A DNA stretch of 64,000 nt, from positions 1-64,000 of the forward strand of contig NZ_JAINRD010000015.1 in assembly GCF_020400605.1 (NCBI RefSeq). Reading direction: 5' to 3'. Both the position numbers and the translations under genes were made by a program. The number at the start of each line of letters is the position of its first letter. Position 1 is the stretch's first letter. Below the pieces are notes generated by a model, which saw only the letters and a program-made list of their open reading frames with translations, ran no database searches and was not told the DNA's origin. Below are positions 6,589 through 14,308 of the stretch, piece by piece. Source of the stretch: Streptomyces aculeolatus (lineage in GTDB: Bacteria; Actinomycetota; Actinomycetes; Streptomycetales; Streptomycetaceae).

Positions 6589-8721
6589 TCAGGCCCGTAC
6601 GCGATCCGCCTCCGGCAGCGCGGCCTCCCCCGCCCCGGGCGCCCCCGCCCGCCGGGTCTCGTGCCGGAACAGCGCGCCCGGCCACCACGTCCACCGGCCC
6701 AGGTCGAGCGCCAGCGCCGGCACCATGACCGTGCGGACCAGGAACGTGTCCAGCAGCACGCCCACCCCGACCAGCACGCCCATCTGCGCCATCGTCACCA
6801 GCGGCAGCCCGGCGAAGACCGAGAACGTCGCGGCGAGCACGATGCCGGCGGAGGTGATCACGCCGCCGGTCGACGTGAGCCCCGTCAGGACGCCCTTCGC
6901 GTGGCCGTGGAGCGCGACCTCCTCCCTGACCCGGGTCATGAGGAAGATGTTGTAGTCGATGCCGAGCGCGGTCAGGAAGACGAAGCCCATCAGGGGGATG
7001 GACCAGTCGACCGCGGCGAAGTCGAAGACGTGGTCGAAGAGCAGGTACGACGCGCCCAGCGCGGCCACGTTCGACAGCACCGCGGTGGCGAGCAGCAGCA
7101 GGGGCGCCACCAGCGCGCGGAGGAGCCCGATCAGCACCAGGAAGACCACCAGCAGCACGATCGGCACCACCACGCGCAGGTCGCGGTCCGCCGCCCGCTG
7201 GGTGTCCAGCGCCTCCGCCGTCGTGCCGCCGACCAGCGCGTCCGCGCCGTCGACGGCGCCCACGGCGGTGCGCAGGCCGTCGACGGTGTCCTTGGCCGCG
7301 TCGGAGTCGGGTTCGTCGTCGAGGGTGACGCGCAGGGCGGCGAGGCCGCCGGCCGTGTCGCCGTCCGCGACCCCCGCCACGCCGTCGACCTGCTCGACCG
7401 CCGCCCGTACGGCGTCCTTCGCGGCGGCGTTCGTGACGATGTCGGCCGGGTCGGAGGCCCCGGAGGGGTAGTGCGCGGAGATGCGTTCCTGGGCGACGAC
7501 CGACTCGGGCTTGTCCTGGAACATCTCCGACTGCTTGAGACCGAAGTCCATGCCGACGACACCGAAGGCGAGCACGGCGGTCAGGCCGAGGGACATCAGC
7601 CACGACCAGCGCGGCCGGCGCGAGACCGCGCCGCCGATCCGGGACCACACCGTGCGGTGCCCGTGCACGGGGGTGCCGTGGCGCGGGACGAACGGCCAGA
7701 AGACCCAGCGGCCGACGATCACCAGCAGCGCCGGCAGCACCGTGACCAGCGCGAGGAACGCGCACACCGCGCCGACCGCGCCGACCAGGCCGAGCGAGCG
7801 GGAGGAGCTGATGTCGGCGAAGTACAGGCACGACAGGCCGGCCGCGATGGTGGCGGCGGAGGCGAGGATCGCGGGGAAGCAGCGGCGCAGCGCCAGCTGC
7901 ATGGCCTCGTGGCGGTCCTCGTGGCGGTGCAGCTCCTCGCGGTAGCGGGCGATGAGCAGCAGCGCGTAGTCCGTACCGACGCCGAAGACGAGGACCATCA
8001 GGATGCCGGCCGACTGCGGGTCGACGGGCAGGGAGGCGTGCTTGGCCAGGAGGTACGTGCCGGCCTGGGTGAGGACGGCGGCGAAGCCGACGGCCAGCAC
8101 GGGGAAGAGCCACAGCAGCGGGCTGCGGTACGTGATCAGCAGGAGAACGGTGACGACGGCCAGGGTCGCGAGCATCAGCGTCGCGTCGAGGGAGTCGAAG
8201 ACGGCGACGGAGTCGGCGAGGGAGGCCGCCGGGCCGCCCACCTCCACGTCGACGCCGGGCGGCGCGCCGTCGGCGGCCACGCCGCGTACGGCCTCGATGG
8301 TGTCGCCGAGGCCGTCCTCGTCGGTGATCGGGACGATGGTCATCAGCGCGCCGCCGTCGTCGGACGCGACGGGCGGCGTCACGCGCTCGCCCGCGGCGAC
8401 GTACGGCGCGAACGCCCGGACGTCCGCCGCCGCCTTCTGCCGGCCGGCCTCCGTCATGGCGCCGTCCGGCACGCTGTAGACGGCGACGGCGGGCATGACC
8501 TCGTCGTCGGGGTCGCCGCGGAACTTCTCCAGCTCCGTGTTCAGCTCGGCGGACTCCGCGCTGCGCGGCAGAAAGGCGTTCGGGCTGCTGTCCTCGACGT
8601 CGCCGAGCTTGCCGGCCAGCGGGCCGAGCGCGACGAGGAGGAGTATCCAGGCGGCCAGTACGAGCCATTTCGTCCGGCGTCCTCCGGGGGCAGCCACGAG
8701 CTGCTTGATCCGAGCGGACAT
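6589..8721 (-). CDS. MMPL/RND family transporter
   Basis: Twelve-TM exporter of 710 aa with two MMPL repeats. Each repeat has a large extracytoplasmic loop after TM1 or TM7, and the two conserved GxDY motifs are visible (VFGVGTDYALLLIARYREE and ALGIDYNIFLMTRVREE). Family members move lipids or hydrophobic compounds across the membrane by proton motive force. ATG 8721 follows AAGGAGA at about seven bases. It lies downstream of an ArsR-like regulator and a small membrane protein on the same strand, but a strong 15-bp hairpin separates it from them. It therefore probably has its own promoter in the 180-bp gap. The substrate is unknown. Confidence 0.9.
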   Translation of the reverse strand: MSARIKQLVAAPGGRRTKWLVLAAWILLLVALGPLAGKLGDVEDSSPNAFLPRSAESAELNTELEKFRGDPDDEVMPAVAVYSVPDGAMTEAGRQKAAADVRAFAPYVAAGERVTPPVASDDGGALMTIVPITDEDGLGDTIEAVRGVAADGAPPGVDVEVGGPAASLADSVAVFDSLDATLMLATLAVVTVLLLITYRSPLLWLFPVLAVGFAAVLTQAGTYLLAKHASLPVDPQSAGILMVLVFGVGTDYALLLIARYREELHRHEDRHEAMQLALRRCFPAILASAATIAAGLSCLYFADISSSRSLGLVGAVGAVCAFLALVTVLPALLVIVGRWVFWPFVPRHGTPVHGHRTVWSRIGGAVSRRPRWSWLMSLGLTAVLAFGVVGMDFGLKQSEMFQDKPESVVAQERISAHYPSGASDPADIVTNAAAKDAVRAAVEQVDGVAGVADGDTAGGLAALRVTLDDEPDSDAAKDTVDGLRTAVGAVDGADALVGGTTAEALDTQRAADRDLRVVVPIVLLVVFLVLIGLLRALVAPLLLLATAVLSNVAALGASYLLFDHVFDFAAVDWSIPLMGFVFLTALGIDYNIFLMTRVREEVALHGHAKGVLTGLTSTGGVITSAGIVLAATFSVFAGLPLVTMAQMGVLVGVGVLLDTFLVRTVMVPALALDLGRWTWWPGALFRHETRRAGAPGAGEAALPEADRVRA

Positions 8722-8835
8722 GGGATGGTCTCCTTCAAGAGAAGTGAATCGGGCGCACGACCGGACCGCACCGCGGCCGCTGTGGTTTGCCGACCTGGCC
8801 GTGGCGCGGGAGTGTGCCGGGGATTGCTTCGTCCT

Positions 8836-8871
8836 CGTACGGGCCGGAAGTTGCCGCTTCCGGCCCGTACG
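8836..8871 (-). terminator. Strong hairpin between the ArsR operon and the MMPL gene
   Basis: A perfect 15-bp inverted repeat: CGTACGGGCCGGAAG (8836-8850) pairs with CTTCCGGCCCGTACG (8857-8871) around a 6-base loop. It lies 32 bases past the stop of the small membrane protein gene. There is no U-tract, as in many Streptomyces terminators. Confidence 0.6.
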
Positions 8872-8902
8872 CATACTGCTGCCGACCGTTGTCCGGCCGC
8901 TG

Positions 8903-9196
8903 CTACTCGATTTCGCGCATCATCTTCTCCATCGAGGTGATGGAGCGCCGCGCCTCGGTCAGCTCGTCGATGCTGCGGCGGTGCAGTTCGAGGTTGTCCT
9001 CCAGCAACTGCTGGTACTTGATGGCGAGTTGCCGGTACTGCTCTTCGCGGGCCGCGAGCATCTTCGCCCGCCAGGTGGCGGCGATCTGCCAGACCACCAC
9101 GATCAGCAGCGCGAAGAACCCGGCGGCGCCCACCGCGCCGACCACGGCACCGACCGTGTCGGCACTGTCGGCGAGGTGCACCGTCTGCTCGTTCAT
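8903..9196 (-). CDS. Small membrane protein with cytoplasmic coiled coil
   Basis: 97 aa. One TM segment (about residues 15-40, GAVGAAGFFALLIVVVWQIA) is followed by a charged, heptad-rich helix (about 45-97, including AIKYQQLLEDNLELHRR) likely to be a coiled coil. I do not recognise a named family. The start codon overlaps the stop of the ArsR-like gene by four bases (ATGA) and GAGGAAG lies just upstream, so the two are translationally coupled. It may be a partner of the regulator at the membrane, but nothing in the sequence proves that. Confidence 0.7.
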   Translation of the reverse strand: MNEQTVHLADSADTVGAVVGAVGAAGFFALLIVVVWQIAATWRAKMLAAREEQYRQLAIKYQQLLEDNLELHRRSIDELTEARRSITSMEKMMREIE

Positions 9197-9597
9197 GAGG
9201 CTTCCTCTTTCACCGTCTCGGACTTCCCGGTGCCTGTCCGGCCCTTCCCGGGGGGCTCGCCTGGGGGCTCGCCGTCACCGTCGCCGAGGGTGCGGGCGAC
9301 CTCCTCGATCAGGCCGGGGGTCAGCTCGTACCGGAACGGGACCACCTCGTAGAACTTCATCGCCTTGCCGTCCTCGGACAGCTCCAGCGAGCCGGTGATG
9401 AGGCCCGCGGCCTCCAGCCGCTGCAGGTGCATGTGCAGCAGCGGGCGGCTCATGCCGATCTCGCGGGCCAGCCGGCTGACGTAGTTCCGGCCCTCGTGGA
9501 GCGCGGCGACGATCCGCAGGCGGTGCGGGTTGCCGAGTGCCGCGAGGACCTTGAGCAGTTCTTCTCCGGATGGGGCCGGAGCGGGCGTCCGTGCCAT
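9193..9597 (-). CDS. ArsR-like winged-helix regulator
   Basis: 134 aa cytoplasmic DNA-binding protein. The N-terminal half is a winged helix of the ArsR/PadR type (residues 12-90): LKVLAALGNPHRLRIVAAL, the recognition helix region SRLAREIGMSRPLLHMHLQRLEAAGLI, and a wing. The C-terminus is charged and Gly/Pro-rich. No metal-binding ELCVC-like motif is seen, so metal sensing is unlikely. ATG 9597 follows GAAGGGG. The upstream palindrome at 9635-9659 overlaps a TTGACA -35 element for this gene, which suggests autorepression (inference). Confidence 0.85.
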   Translation of the reverse strand: MARTPAPAPSGEELLKVLAALGNPHRLRIVAALHEGRNYVSRLAREIGMSRPLLHMHLQRLEAAGLITGSLELSEDGKAMKFYEVVPFRYELTPGLIEEVARTLGDGDGEPPGEPPGKGRTGTGKSETVKEEAS

Positions 9598-9634
9598 CTG
9601 CGGCCCCTTCGTGCGTCGGTGTGTAAGTCAAAGC

Positions 9635-9678
9635 TGACAGGTGTCCGAAGGACCTGTCAAAGAGTACTGACACATGTC
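9635..9678. promoter_or_regulatory. Operator and promoter of the ArsR-like gene
   Basis: TGACAGGT (9635-9642) and ACCTGTCA (9652-9659) form a perfect 8-bp inverted repeat with a 9-base spacer. The right arm includes TTGACA on the minus strand (9660-9655), a consensus -35 for the leftward gene. A second smaller palindrome, GACA-CA-TGTC, lies at 9669-9678. This is a likely binding site of the regulator itself. Confidence 0.6.
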
Positions 9679-9709
9679 CGGGTTGCCTGGGGGTGACCCC
9701 GGGCGGGCC

Positions 9710-10924
9710 TCAGGGTTTTCCCTGAGAGGCCTGGCGGGAGGCCAGGCCGAAGAGGGCGAGCGCCACGGCCTGCGCCGCCGCCGCGCCGACCGGGAGCGCG
9801 GCGCTGCCGAAGGCGTCGAGGAGGGCGCCGCCGACCGCGCCGCCGGCGGCGACGCCGAGGTAGACGGCGCTGCTGTTGAGCGCGAGGGCCTGGGCGCCGG
9901 CCGGTCCTGCGAGGCGCAGCAGCCGGGCGCTCGCGGCCGGCGGGATCCACCAGGCCGCCGCCGACCACAGCATCAGCAGCGGCACCACCAGCACCAGCGG
10001 CGCGGGGCGCAGCGGCCAGCAGGCCACGAGCCCGAGCATCACCAGCGCGAACGCCCCGCAGCCCATCAGCAGCGCGCGCTCCGCACCCCACCGGTCGGCG
10101 GCGGGACCGCCGAGCTGGCTGCCGACGATGCCGGAGACGCCGGCCAGCACGAAGATCACGCCGAGTCCCGTGGGGCCGAGGCCGGCGAGGTCGCGGAGGT
10201 AGACGGCGAGGTAGGTGACCACCATCAGGTTGCCGAGCACGGCCACGGCGGTGGCGGCGAGGCCGACGAGCAGCGCGGGGCGGGCGAGCGGGGCCAGCCG
10301 GTCGGCCAGCCGCAGGGCCTCGCCGCGGGGCGGCTCGGGCAGGGTCGCGTACAGGGCGGCGAGGGAGGCGACGCCGAGGAGGCCGCCGAGGACGAACGCG
10401 CCCTGCCAGCCGGCGACCGCGCCGATCCAGGTGCCCAGCGGCACGCCGAGCAGCAGCGACGTGGTGAGTCCTGCGAAGACCGTGCCCATGTAGCGGCCCT
10501 GCCGCTCGGGCGGGGCGAGGGCCGCGGCGGCGCCGAGTGCGCCGGGCACCACGACGGCGGCGGCGAGCGCGGCGACCACGCGCAGGGCCATGAGGACGGG
10601 GAAGGAGGCGACGAGGGGCATCGTGAAGTTCGCGACGGCGAACACCGCGAGGGCGGCGGTGAACAGGGGGCGGCGGGGCCAGGTGGCGGTGACCACGGAG
10701 GCGACGGGAGCGGCGAGCGCGAGCACCAGGGAGAAGACGGTGACGAGCTGCCCGACCGCGGCCTCGGACACGTCCAGGTCGTCGGCGATGCCCGGGAGCA
10801 CGCCCGCGACCAGGTAGTCGTCGGTGGAGAATGTGAAGGTCGTCAGCGTGAGCGCGATCAGCCAGCCCGGCAGGGAGCGGCGGAGGGGGGATGCGGTTTT
10901 CTGCAGGGTGGGATTCTCGTCCAT
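9710..10924 (-). CDS. MFS efflux transporter (AraJ/DHA1 type)
   Basis: 404 aa with about 12 TM segments. Seen: the N-terminal signature FSTDDYLVAGVLPGIADDLDVSEAAVGQL, typical of drug/sugar efflux proteins of the AraJ/Cmr group, and the loop 2-3 motif region ATWPRRPLFTAAL. It should export small molecules by proton antiport; the substrate is unknown. It is divergent from a TetR gene, and a perfect 30-bp palindrome abuts the start codon. On the minus strand TACCTT (10935-10930) lies five bases before the ATG inside the palindrome, so the transcript may be leaderless and directly blocked by the repressor. Confidence 0.88.
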   Translation of the reverse strand: MDENPTLQKTASPLRRSLPGWLIALTLTTFTFSTDDYLVAGVLPGIADDLDVSEAAVGQLVTVFSLVLALAAPVASVVTATWPRRPLFTAALAVFAVANFTMPLVASFPVLMALRVVAALAAAVVVPGALGAAAALAPPERQGRYMGTVFAGLTTSLLLGVPLGTWIGAVAGWQGAFVLGGLLGVASLAALYATLPEPPRGEALRLADRLAPLARPALLVGLAATAVAVLGNLMVVTYLAVYLRDLAGLGPTGLGVIFVLAGVSGIVGSQLGGPAADRWGAERALLMGCGAFALVMLGLVACWPLRPAPLVLVVPLLMLWSAAAWWIPPAASARLLRLAGPAGAQALALNSSAVYLGVAAGGAVGGALLDAFGSAALPVGAAAAQAVALALFGLASRQASQGKP

Positions 10925-10925
10925 G

Positions 10926-10955
10926 CCGTTAAGGTAACAGTCGTTACCTTAACGG
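10926..10955. promoter_or_regulatory. TetR operator, 30-bp perfect palindrome
   Basis: Two 13-bp arms, CCGTTAAGGTAAC (10926-10938) and GTTACCTTAACGG (10943-10955), are separated by AGTC. The element begins one base upstream of the MFS start codon and lies 91 bases before the TetR start. The extent and AT content contrast sharply with the surrounding DNA. The TetR protein at 11047-11646 is the obvious ligand. Confidence 0.85.
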
Positions 10956-11046
10956 TGTCCACCGGTTTCCCGGCCGTGTGCGCGTCCGTGCGTGCCCCGC
11001 GGTGCGCACGTACGCGGGCGGCCGGGTGACACGTACCAGGAGTGCC

Positions 11047-11646
11047 ATGCCCAGACCCGCCGACCCGGCCCGCAAGACCGCCCTGCTCGACTCGGTCGTT
11101 GACTACCTCGTGGACCACGGGCTCGCCACCCTGTCGATGCGGCCGCTCGCCAAGGAGCTGGGGCAGAGCACGCGGGTGCTCACCCACCACTTCGCCGACA
11201 AGGCCGACCTGCTGGCCGCCACGCTGACGCGGCTGGACGAGCGGCAGCGGGAGTGGCTGGCAGGGCTGCCCGGCGCGGACGGCGAGATGGGCATGGGCGA
11301 GGTCGTACGGGCCACGTGGGAGTACCACCTGACGCCCGAGCACCTGCCGCTCACCCGGCTCATCCACGAGATCGAAGGGCTCGCCGCCGGCGACCGGCTG
11401 GGCGGCGCGACGTCGCGGCTGCTGGCGGACCGGGTGGAGTTCGTCGCGGGCTGGTTCCGCGACCGGGGCGTGCCGGCGGAGGCGGCGACGGACTACGCGA
11501 CGCTGCTCAACGCGGCGTTCGCGGGGCTGCAGATCGACATGCTCAACACGGGCGACCGGGAGCGCACCACGGCGGCCGCGCACCGGCTGGCGGACCTGGC
11601 GGACGGATGGGTCGCCGCGCACGCGGGGGCGCGGGAGGAGGCGTAA
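11047..11646 (+). CDS. TetR family regulator of the divergent MFS pump
   Basis: 199 aa. N-terminal HTH (about residues 8-55), with ALLDSVVDYLVDHGLATLSMRPLAKELG and the recognition helix STRVLTHHFADKADLL. The C-terminal helical ligand domain (about 60-190) resembles TetR_C_6-type domains. ATG 11047 has AGGAG four to five bases upstream. It is divergent from the MFS gene with the 30-bp palindrome between them, the classical repressor/efflux arrangement. Confidence 0.92.
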   Translation: MPRPADPARKTALLDSVVDYLVDHGLATLSMRPLAKELGQSTRVLTHHFADKADLLAATLTRLDERQREWLAGLPGADGEMGMGEVVRATWEYHLTPEHLPLTRLIHEIEGLAAGDRLGGATSRLLADRVEFVAGWFRDRGVPAEAATDYATLLNAAFAGLQIDMLNTGDRERTTAAAHRLADLADGWVAAHAGAREEA

Positions 11647-11688
11647 GCGCGGGTGCGCAGGCCGCGGGGGCCGGGGTGCGGCGGCCGG

Positions 11689-12192
11689 TCAGCGGCGCTT
11701 CTTGCGCTTCCGCTTCGCCGGGTTGCCCGTACGGGACGAGCGCCGCCGCGCGTGCTGCTCCAGGCGGTGCTCGTAGTCCTGGCGGAGCATCCCCTCGCCG
11801 GGGGCCTCGACGAAGCTGCGCACCGTGTACGCGAGCAGCACGCCGACGAAGCCGATGACCCGGATCGGCCGGAACGAGCTGTCGCCCGGTCCGGCTTCGT
11901 GCGCACGGCTGAAGCCGTTGAGGGTGCGGGTGAAGGCCAGCGAGCTGCAGACCGCGAAGGCGACGATCATCAGCAGCTGTATGAGGCCGCCGCTGTCGGC
12001 CAGCTGCAGGCCGTTGTAGGACAGCGCCAGCACGAACGCGCCGCCGCCGGCCAGCGCGAGGGCCAGGACGGCGAGGCCGGCGCGGCGCGCCCAGTAGCCG
12101 CCGGAGCGGTCGACCCAGGTCGTGCCGAAGAACCGCAGGGGCTCGGGCAGGGGCGCGCCGTCGGTGCTCTCGGGCTGCTGGTTGTCGCTCAC
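11689..12192 (-). CDS. Conserved actinobacterial membrane protein of unknown function
   Basis: 167 aa. Acidic N-terminus, then about three hydrophobic segments (residues 35-60, 65-90 and 110-130; e.g. GLAVLALALAGGGAFVLAL, LLMIVAFAVCSSLAF, VIGFVGVLLAYTV). It ends in a very basic C-terminus (KRKRKKRR). I chose GTG 12192 (VSDNQQPES); another GTG at 12219 is possible. It lies directly downstream of ilvD on the same strand, 68 bp away, and is convergent with the TetR gene. No function can be assigned. Confidence 0.7.
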   Translation of the reverse strand: MSDNQQPESTDGAPLPEPLRFFGTTWVDRSGGYWARRAGLAVLALALAGGGAFVLALSYNGLQLADSGGLIQLLMIVAFAVCSSLAFTRTLNGFSRAHEAGPGDSSFRPIRVIGFVGVLLAYTVRSFVEAPGEGMLRQDYEHRLEQHARRRSSRTGNPAKRKRKKRR

Positions 12193-12259
12193 GTACCCGA
12201 TTATCCCGGAGCCCCGCACGGCCCGTCCCGCCCCCCTGCGCGACGGGCCCGCGCCGCGC

Positions 12260-14113
12260 TCAGCCCTCCAGCTTGGTGACGTCCCGCACGGCGCCCTTGT
12301 CGGCGCTGGTGGCCATGGCCGCGTACGCCCGCAGGGCCATGGAGACCTTGCGCTCGCGGTCCTTCGGCGCGTACCGCCCGCCGAGGGCCGCGCGGCGCTC
12401 CGCGAGCGTCTGCTCGTCGACCAGCAGCTCGATGCCGCGGTTCGGGATGTCGATACGGATCAGGTCGCCGTCCTCGACGAGCGCGATGGTGCCGCCGGCC
12501 GCCGCCTCCGGGGAGGCGTGGCCGATGGACAGCCCCGAGGTGCCGCCGGAGAAGCGGCCGTCGGTGACCAGCGCGCACGCCTTGCCCAGGCCGCGGCCCT
12601 TCAGGAACGACGTCGGGTACAGCATCTCCTGCATGCCGGGGCCGCCCTTGGGGCCCTCGTAGCGGATGACGACGACGTCGCCCTCCTTGACCTGCTTGCC
12701 GAGGATCTTGTCGCACGCCTCCTCCTGCGACTCGCAGACGACGGCGGGGCCCTGGAAGGTGAGGATGGAGGCGTCGACGCCCGCGGTCTTCACCACGGCG
12801 CCGTCCACGGCGATGTTGCCCTTGAGCACGGCCAGGCCGCCGTCCTTCGAGTACGCGTGCTCCAGCGAGCGGATGCAGCCGCCCTCGGCGTCGGTGTCCA
12901 GGGACTCCCAGCGCTCGGACTGCGAGAAGGCCGTCGCCGACCGCACGCAGCCGGGCGCCGCGTGCCACAGCTCGACGGCCTCGGGCGACGGGGAGCCGCC
13001 GCGGACGTCCCACCGCTTGAGCCAGTCCGCGAGCGAGTCGGAGTGCACCGCGTGCACGTCCTCGTTCAGCAGGCCGGCGCGGTACAGCTCGCCGAGGATG
13101 GCGGGGATGCCGCCCGCGCGGTGCACGTCCTCCATGTAGTACGTGCCGCCGGGGGCGACGTTCGGCGCCACCTTGGCCAGGCACGGCACCCGGCGGGAGA
13201 CGGCGTCGATGTCCGCCAGGCCGTAGTCGAGGCCGGCCTCCTGGGCGGCGGCCAGCAGGTGCAGGATCGTGTTCGTCGAGCCGCCCATGGCGATGTCGAG
13301 GGCCATCGCGTTCTCGAAGGCGCTGCGGCTCGCCACGTTGCGCGGGAGGACGGTCTCGTCGTCCTGCTCGTAGTACCGCGTGGTCAGGTCGACGACCGTG
13401 CGGCCCGCGGCCTCGTAGAGCGCCTTGCGGGCGGTGTGGGTGGCCAGCACCGAGCCGTTCCCCGGCAGGGAGAGGCCCATGGCCTCCGTCAGGCAGTTCA
13501 TCGAGTTGGCGGTGAACATGCCGGAACAGGAGCCGCAGGTGGGACAGGCGTTCTCCTCGATGCGCAGCACGTCGGCGTCGGAGACGCCGTCGTTCGCCGC
13601 GTCCACCATGGCGTCGATCAGGTCGAGCTTGCGGACCGTGCCGTCCACAAGGGTGGCGCGGCCCGCCTCCATGGGCCCGCCGGAGACGAAGACCGTGGGG
13701 ATGTTCAGCCTCAGGGCTGCCATGAGCATCCCGGGGGTGATCTTGTCGCAGTTGGAGATGCAGACCAGGGCGTCGGCGCAGTGCGCCTCCACCATGTACT
13801 CCACGGAGTCGGCGATCAGATCGCGCGAGGGCAGGCTGTAGAGCATGCCGCCGTGGCCCATGGCGATGCCGTCGTCCACGGCGATCGTGTCGAACTCGCG
13901 CGGCACCGCGCCGGCGGCCTTGACGGCCTCGGAGACGATGCGGCCGACGGGCGCCAGGTGCGTGTGCCCCGGGACGAACTCCGTGAAGCTGTTGGCGACC
14001 GCGACGACGGGCTTGCCGATGTCCTCGTTCGCTACGCCCGAGGCGCGCATGAGGGCGCGGGCGCCCGCCATATTGCGGCCGTGGGTGACGGTACGGGACC
14101 TCAGCGCGGGCAT
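12260..14113 (-). CDS. ilvD: Dihydroxy-acid dehydratase
   Basis: Cytoplasmic Fe-S enzyme of branched-chain amino acid synthesis, converting dihydroxy-isovalerate and dihydroxy-methylvalerate to the keto acids. It has 617 aa, matching the E. coli enzyme length. Seen: the cluster and Mg motifs SNCDKITPGM, CPTCGSCSGMFTANSMNC and GGSTNTILHL, and the C-terminal SGGTSGLSIGHASPEA. ATG 14113 has GGAGGGAA at an ideal distance. It is divergent from radA across a 195-bp region with two DnaA boxes. Confidence 0.97.
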   Translation of the reverse strand: MPALRSRTVTHGRNMAGARALMRASGVANEDIGKPVVAVANSFTEFVPGHTHLAPVGRIVSEAVKAAGAVPREFDTIAVDDGIAMGHGGMLYSLPSRDLIADSVEYMVEAHCADALVCISNCDKITPGMLMAALRLNIPTVFVSGGPMEAGRATLVDGTVRKLDLIDAMVDAANDGVSDADVLRIEENACPTCGSCSGMFTANSMNCLTEAMGLSLPGNGSVLATHTARKALYEAAGRTVVDLTTRYYEQDDETVLPRNVASRSAFENAMALDIAMGGSTNTILHLLAAAQEAGLDYGLADIDAVSRRVPCLAKVAPNVAPGGTYYMEDVHRAGGIPAILGELYRAGLLNEDVHAVHSDSLADWLKRWDVRGGSPSPEAVELWHAAPGCVRSATAFSQSERWESLDTDAEGGCIRSLEHAYSKDGGLAVLKGNIAVDGAVVKTAGVDASILTFQGPAVVCESQEEACDKILGKQVKEGDVVVIRYEGPKGGPGMQEMLYPTSFLKGRGLGKACALVTDGRFSGGTSGLSIGHASPEAAAGGTIALVEDGDLIRIDIPNRGIELLVDEQTLAERRAALGGRYAPKDRERKVSMALRAYAAMATSADKGAVRDVTKLEG

Positions 14114-14182
14114 GTTTCCCTCCCGGGGAAGCGGCACATCCGAATCTCCGAGCCTACGCCCCCTGCCCACGGTCCGGACCGT

Positions 14183-14191
14183 TTGTCCACA
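14183..14191 (+). promoter_or_regulatory. DnaA box (TTGTCCACA)
   Basis: A perfect Streptomyces consensus DnaA box between ilvD and radA. It is flanked by two copies of the self-complementary octamer GTCCGGAC (14172-14179 and 14192-14199). Confidence 0.6.
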
Positions 14192-14261
14192 GTCCGGACG
14201 GCCGCGGGCCCGCCGCGGGCCTGCCACCGGGCCTGCCGACGGCCCGCTGCCCCACCCCGCC

Positions 14262-14270
14262 TGTGGACAA
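14262..14270 (-). promoter_or_regulatory. DnaA box (inverted copy)
   Basis: TGTGGACAA, the exact complement of the box at 14183. It is in opposite orientation, 79 bases away, and about 27 bases upstream of the radA -10. Confidence 0.6.
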
Positions 14271-14308
14271 CTCCCGGCGGTGTCAGCGGGTCCCGCTACG
14301 TTATGCGC

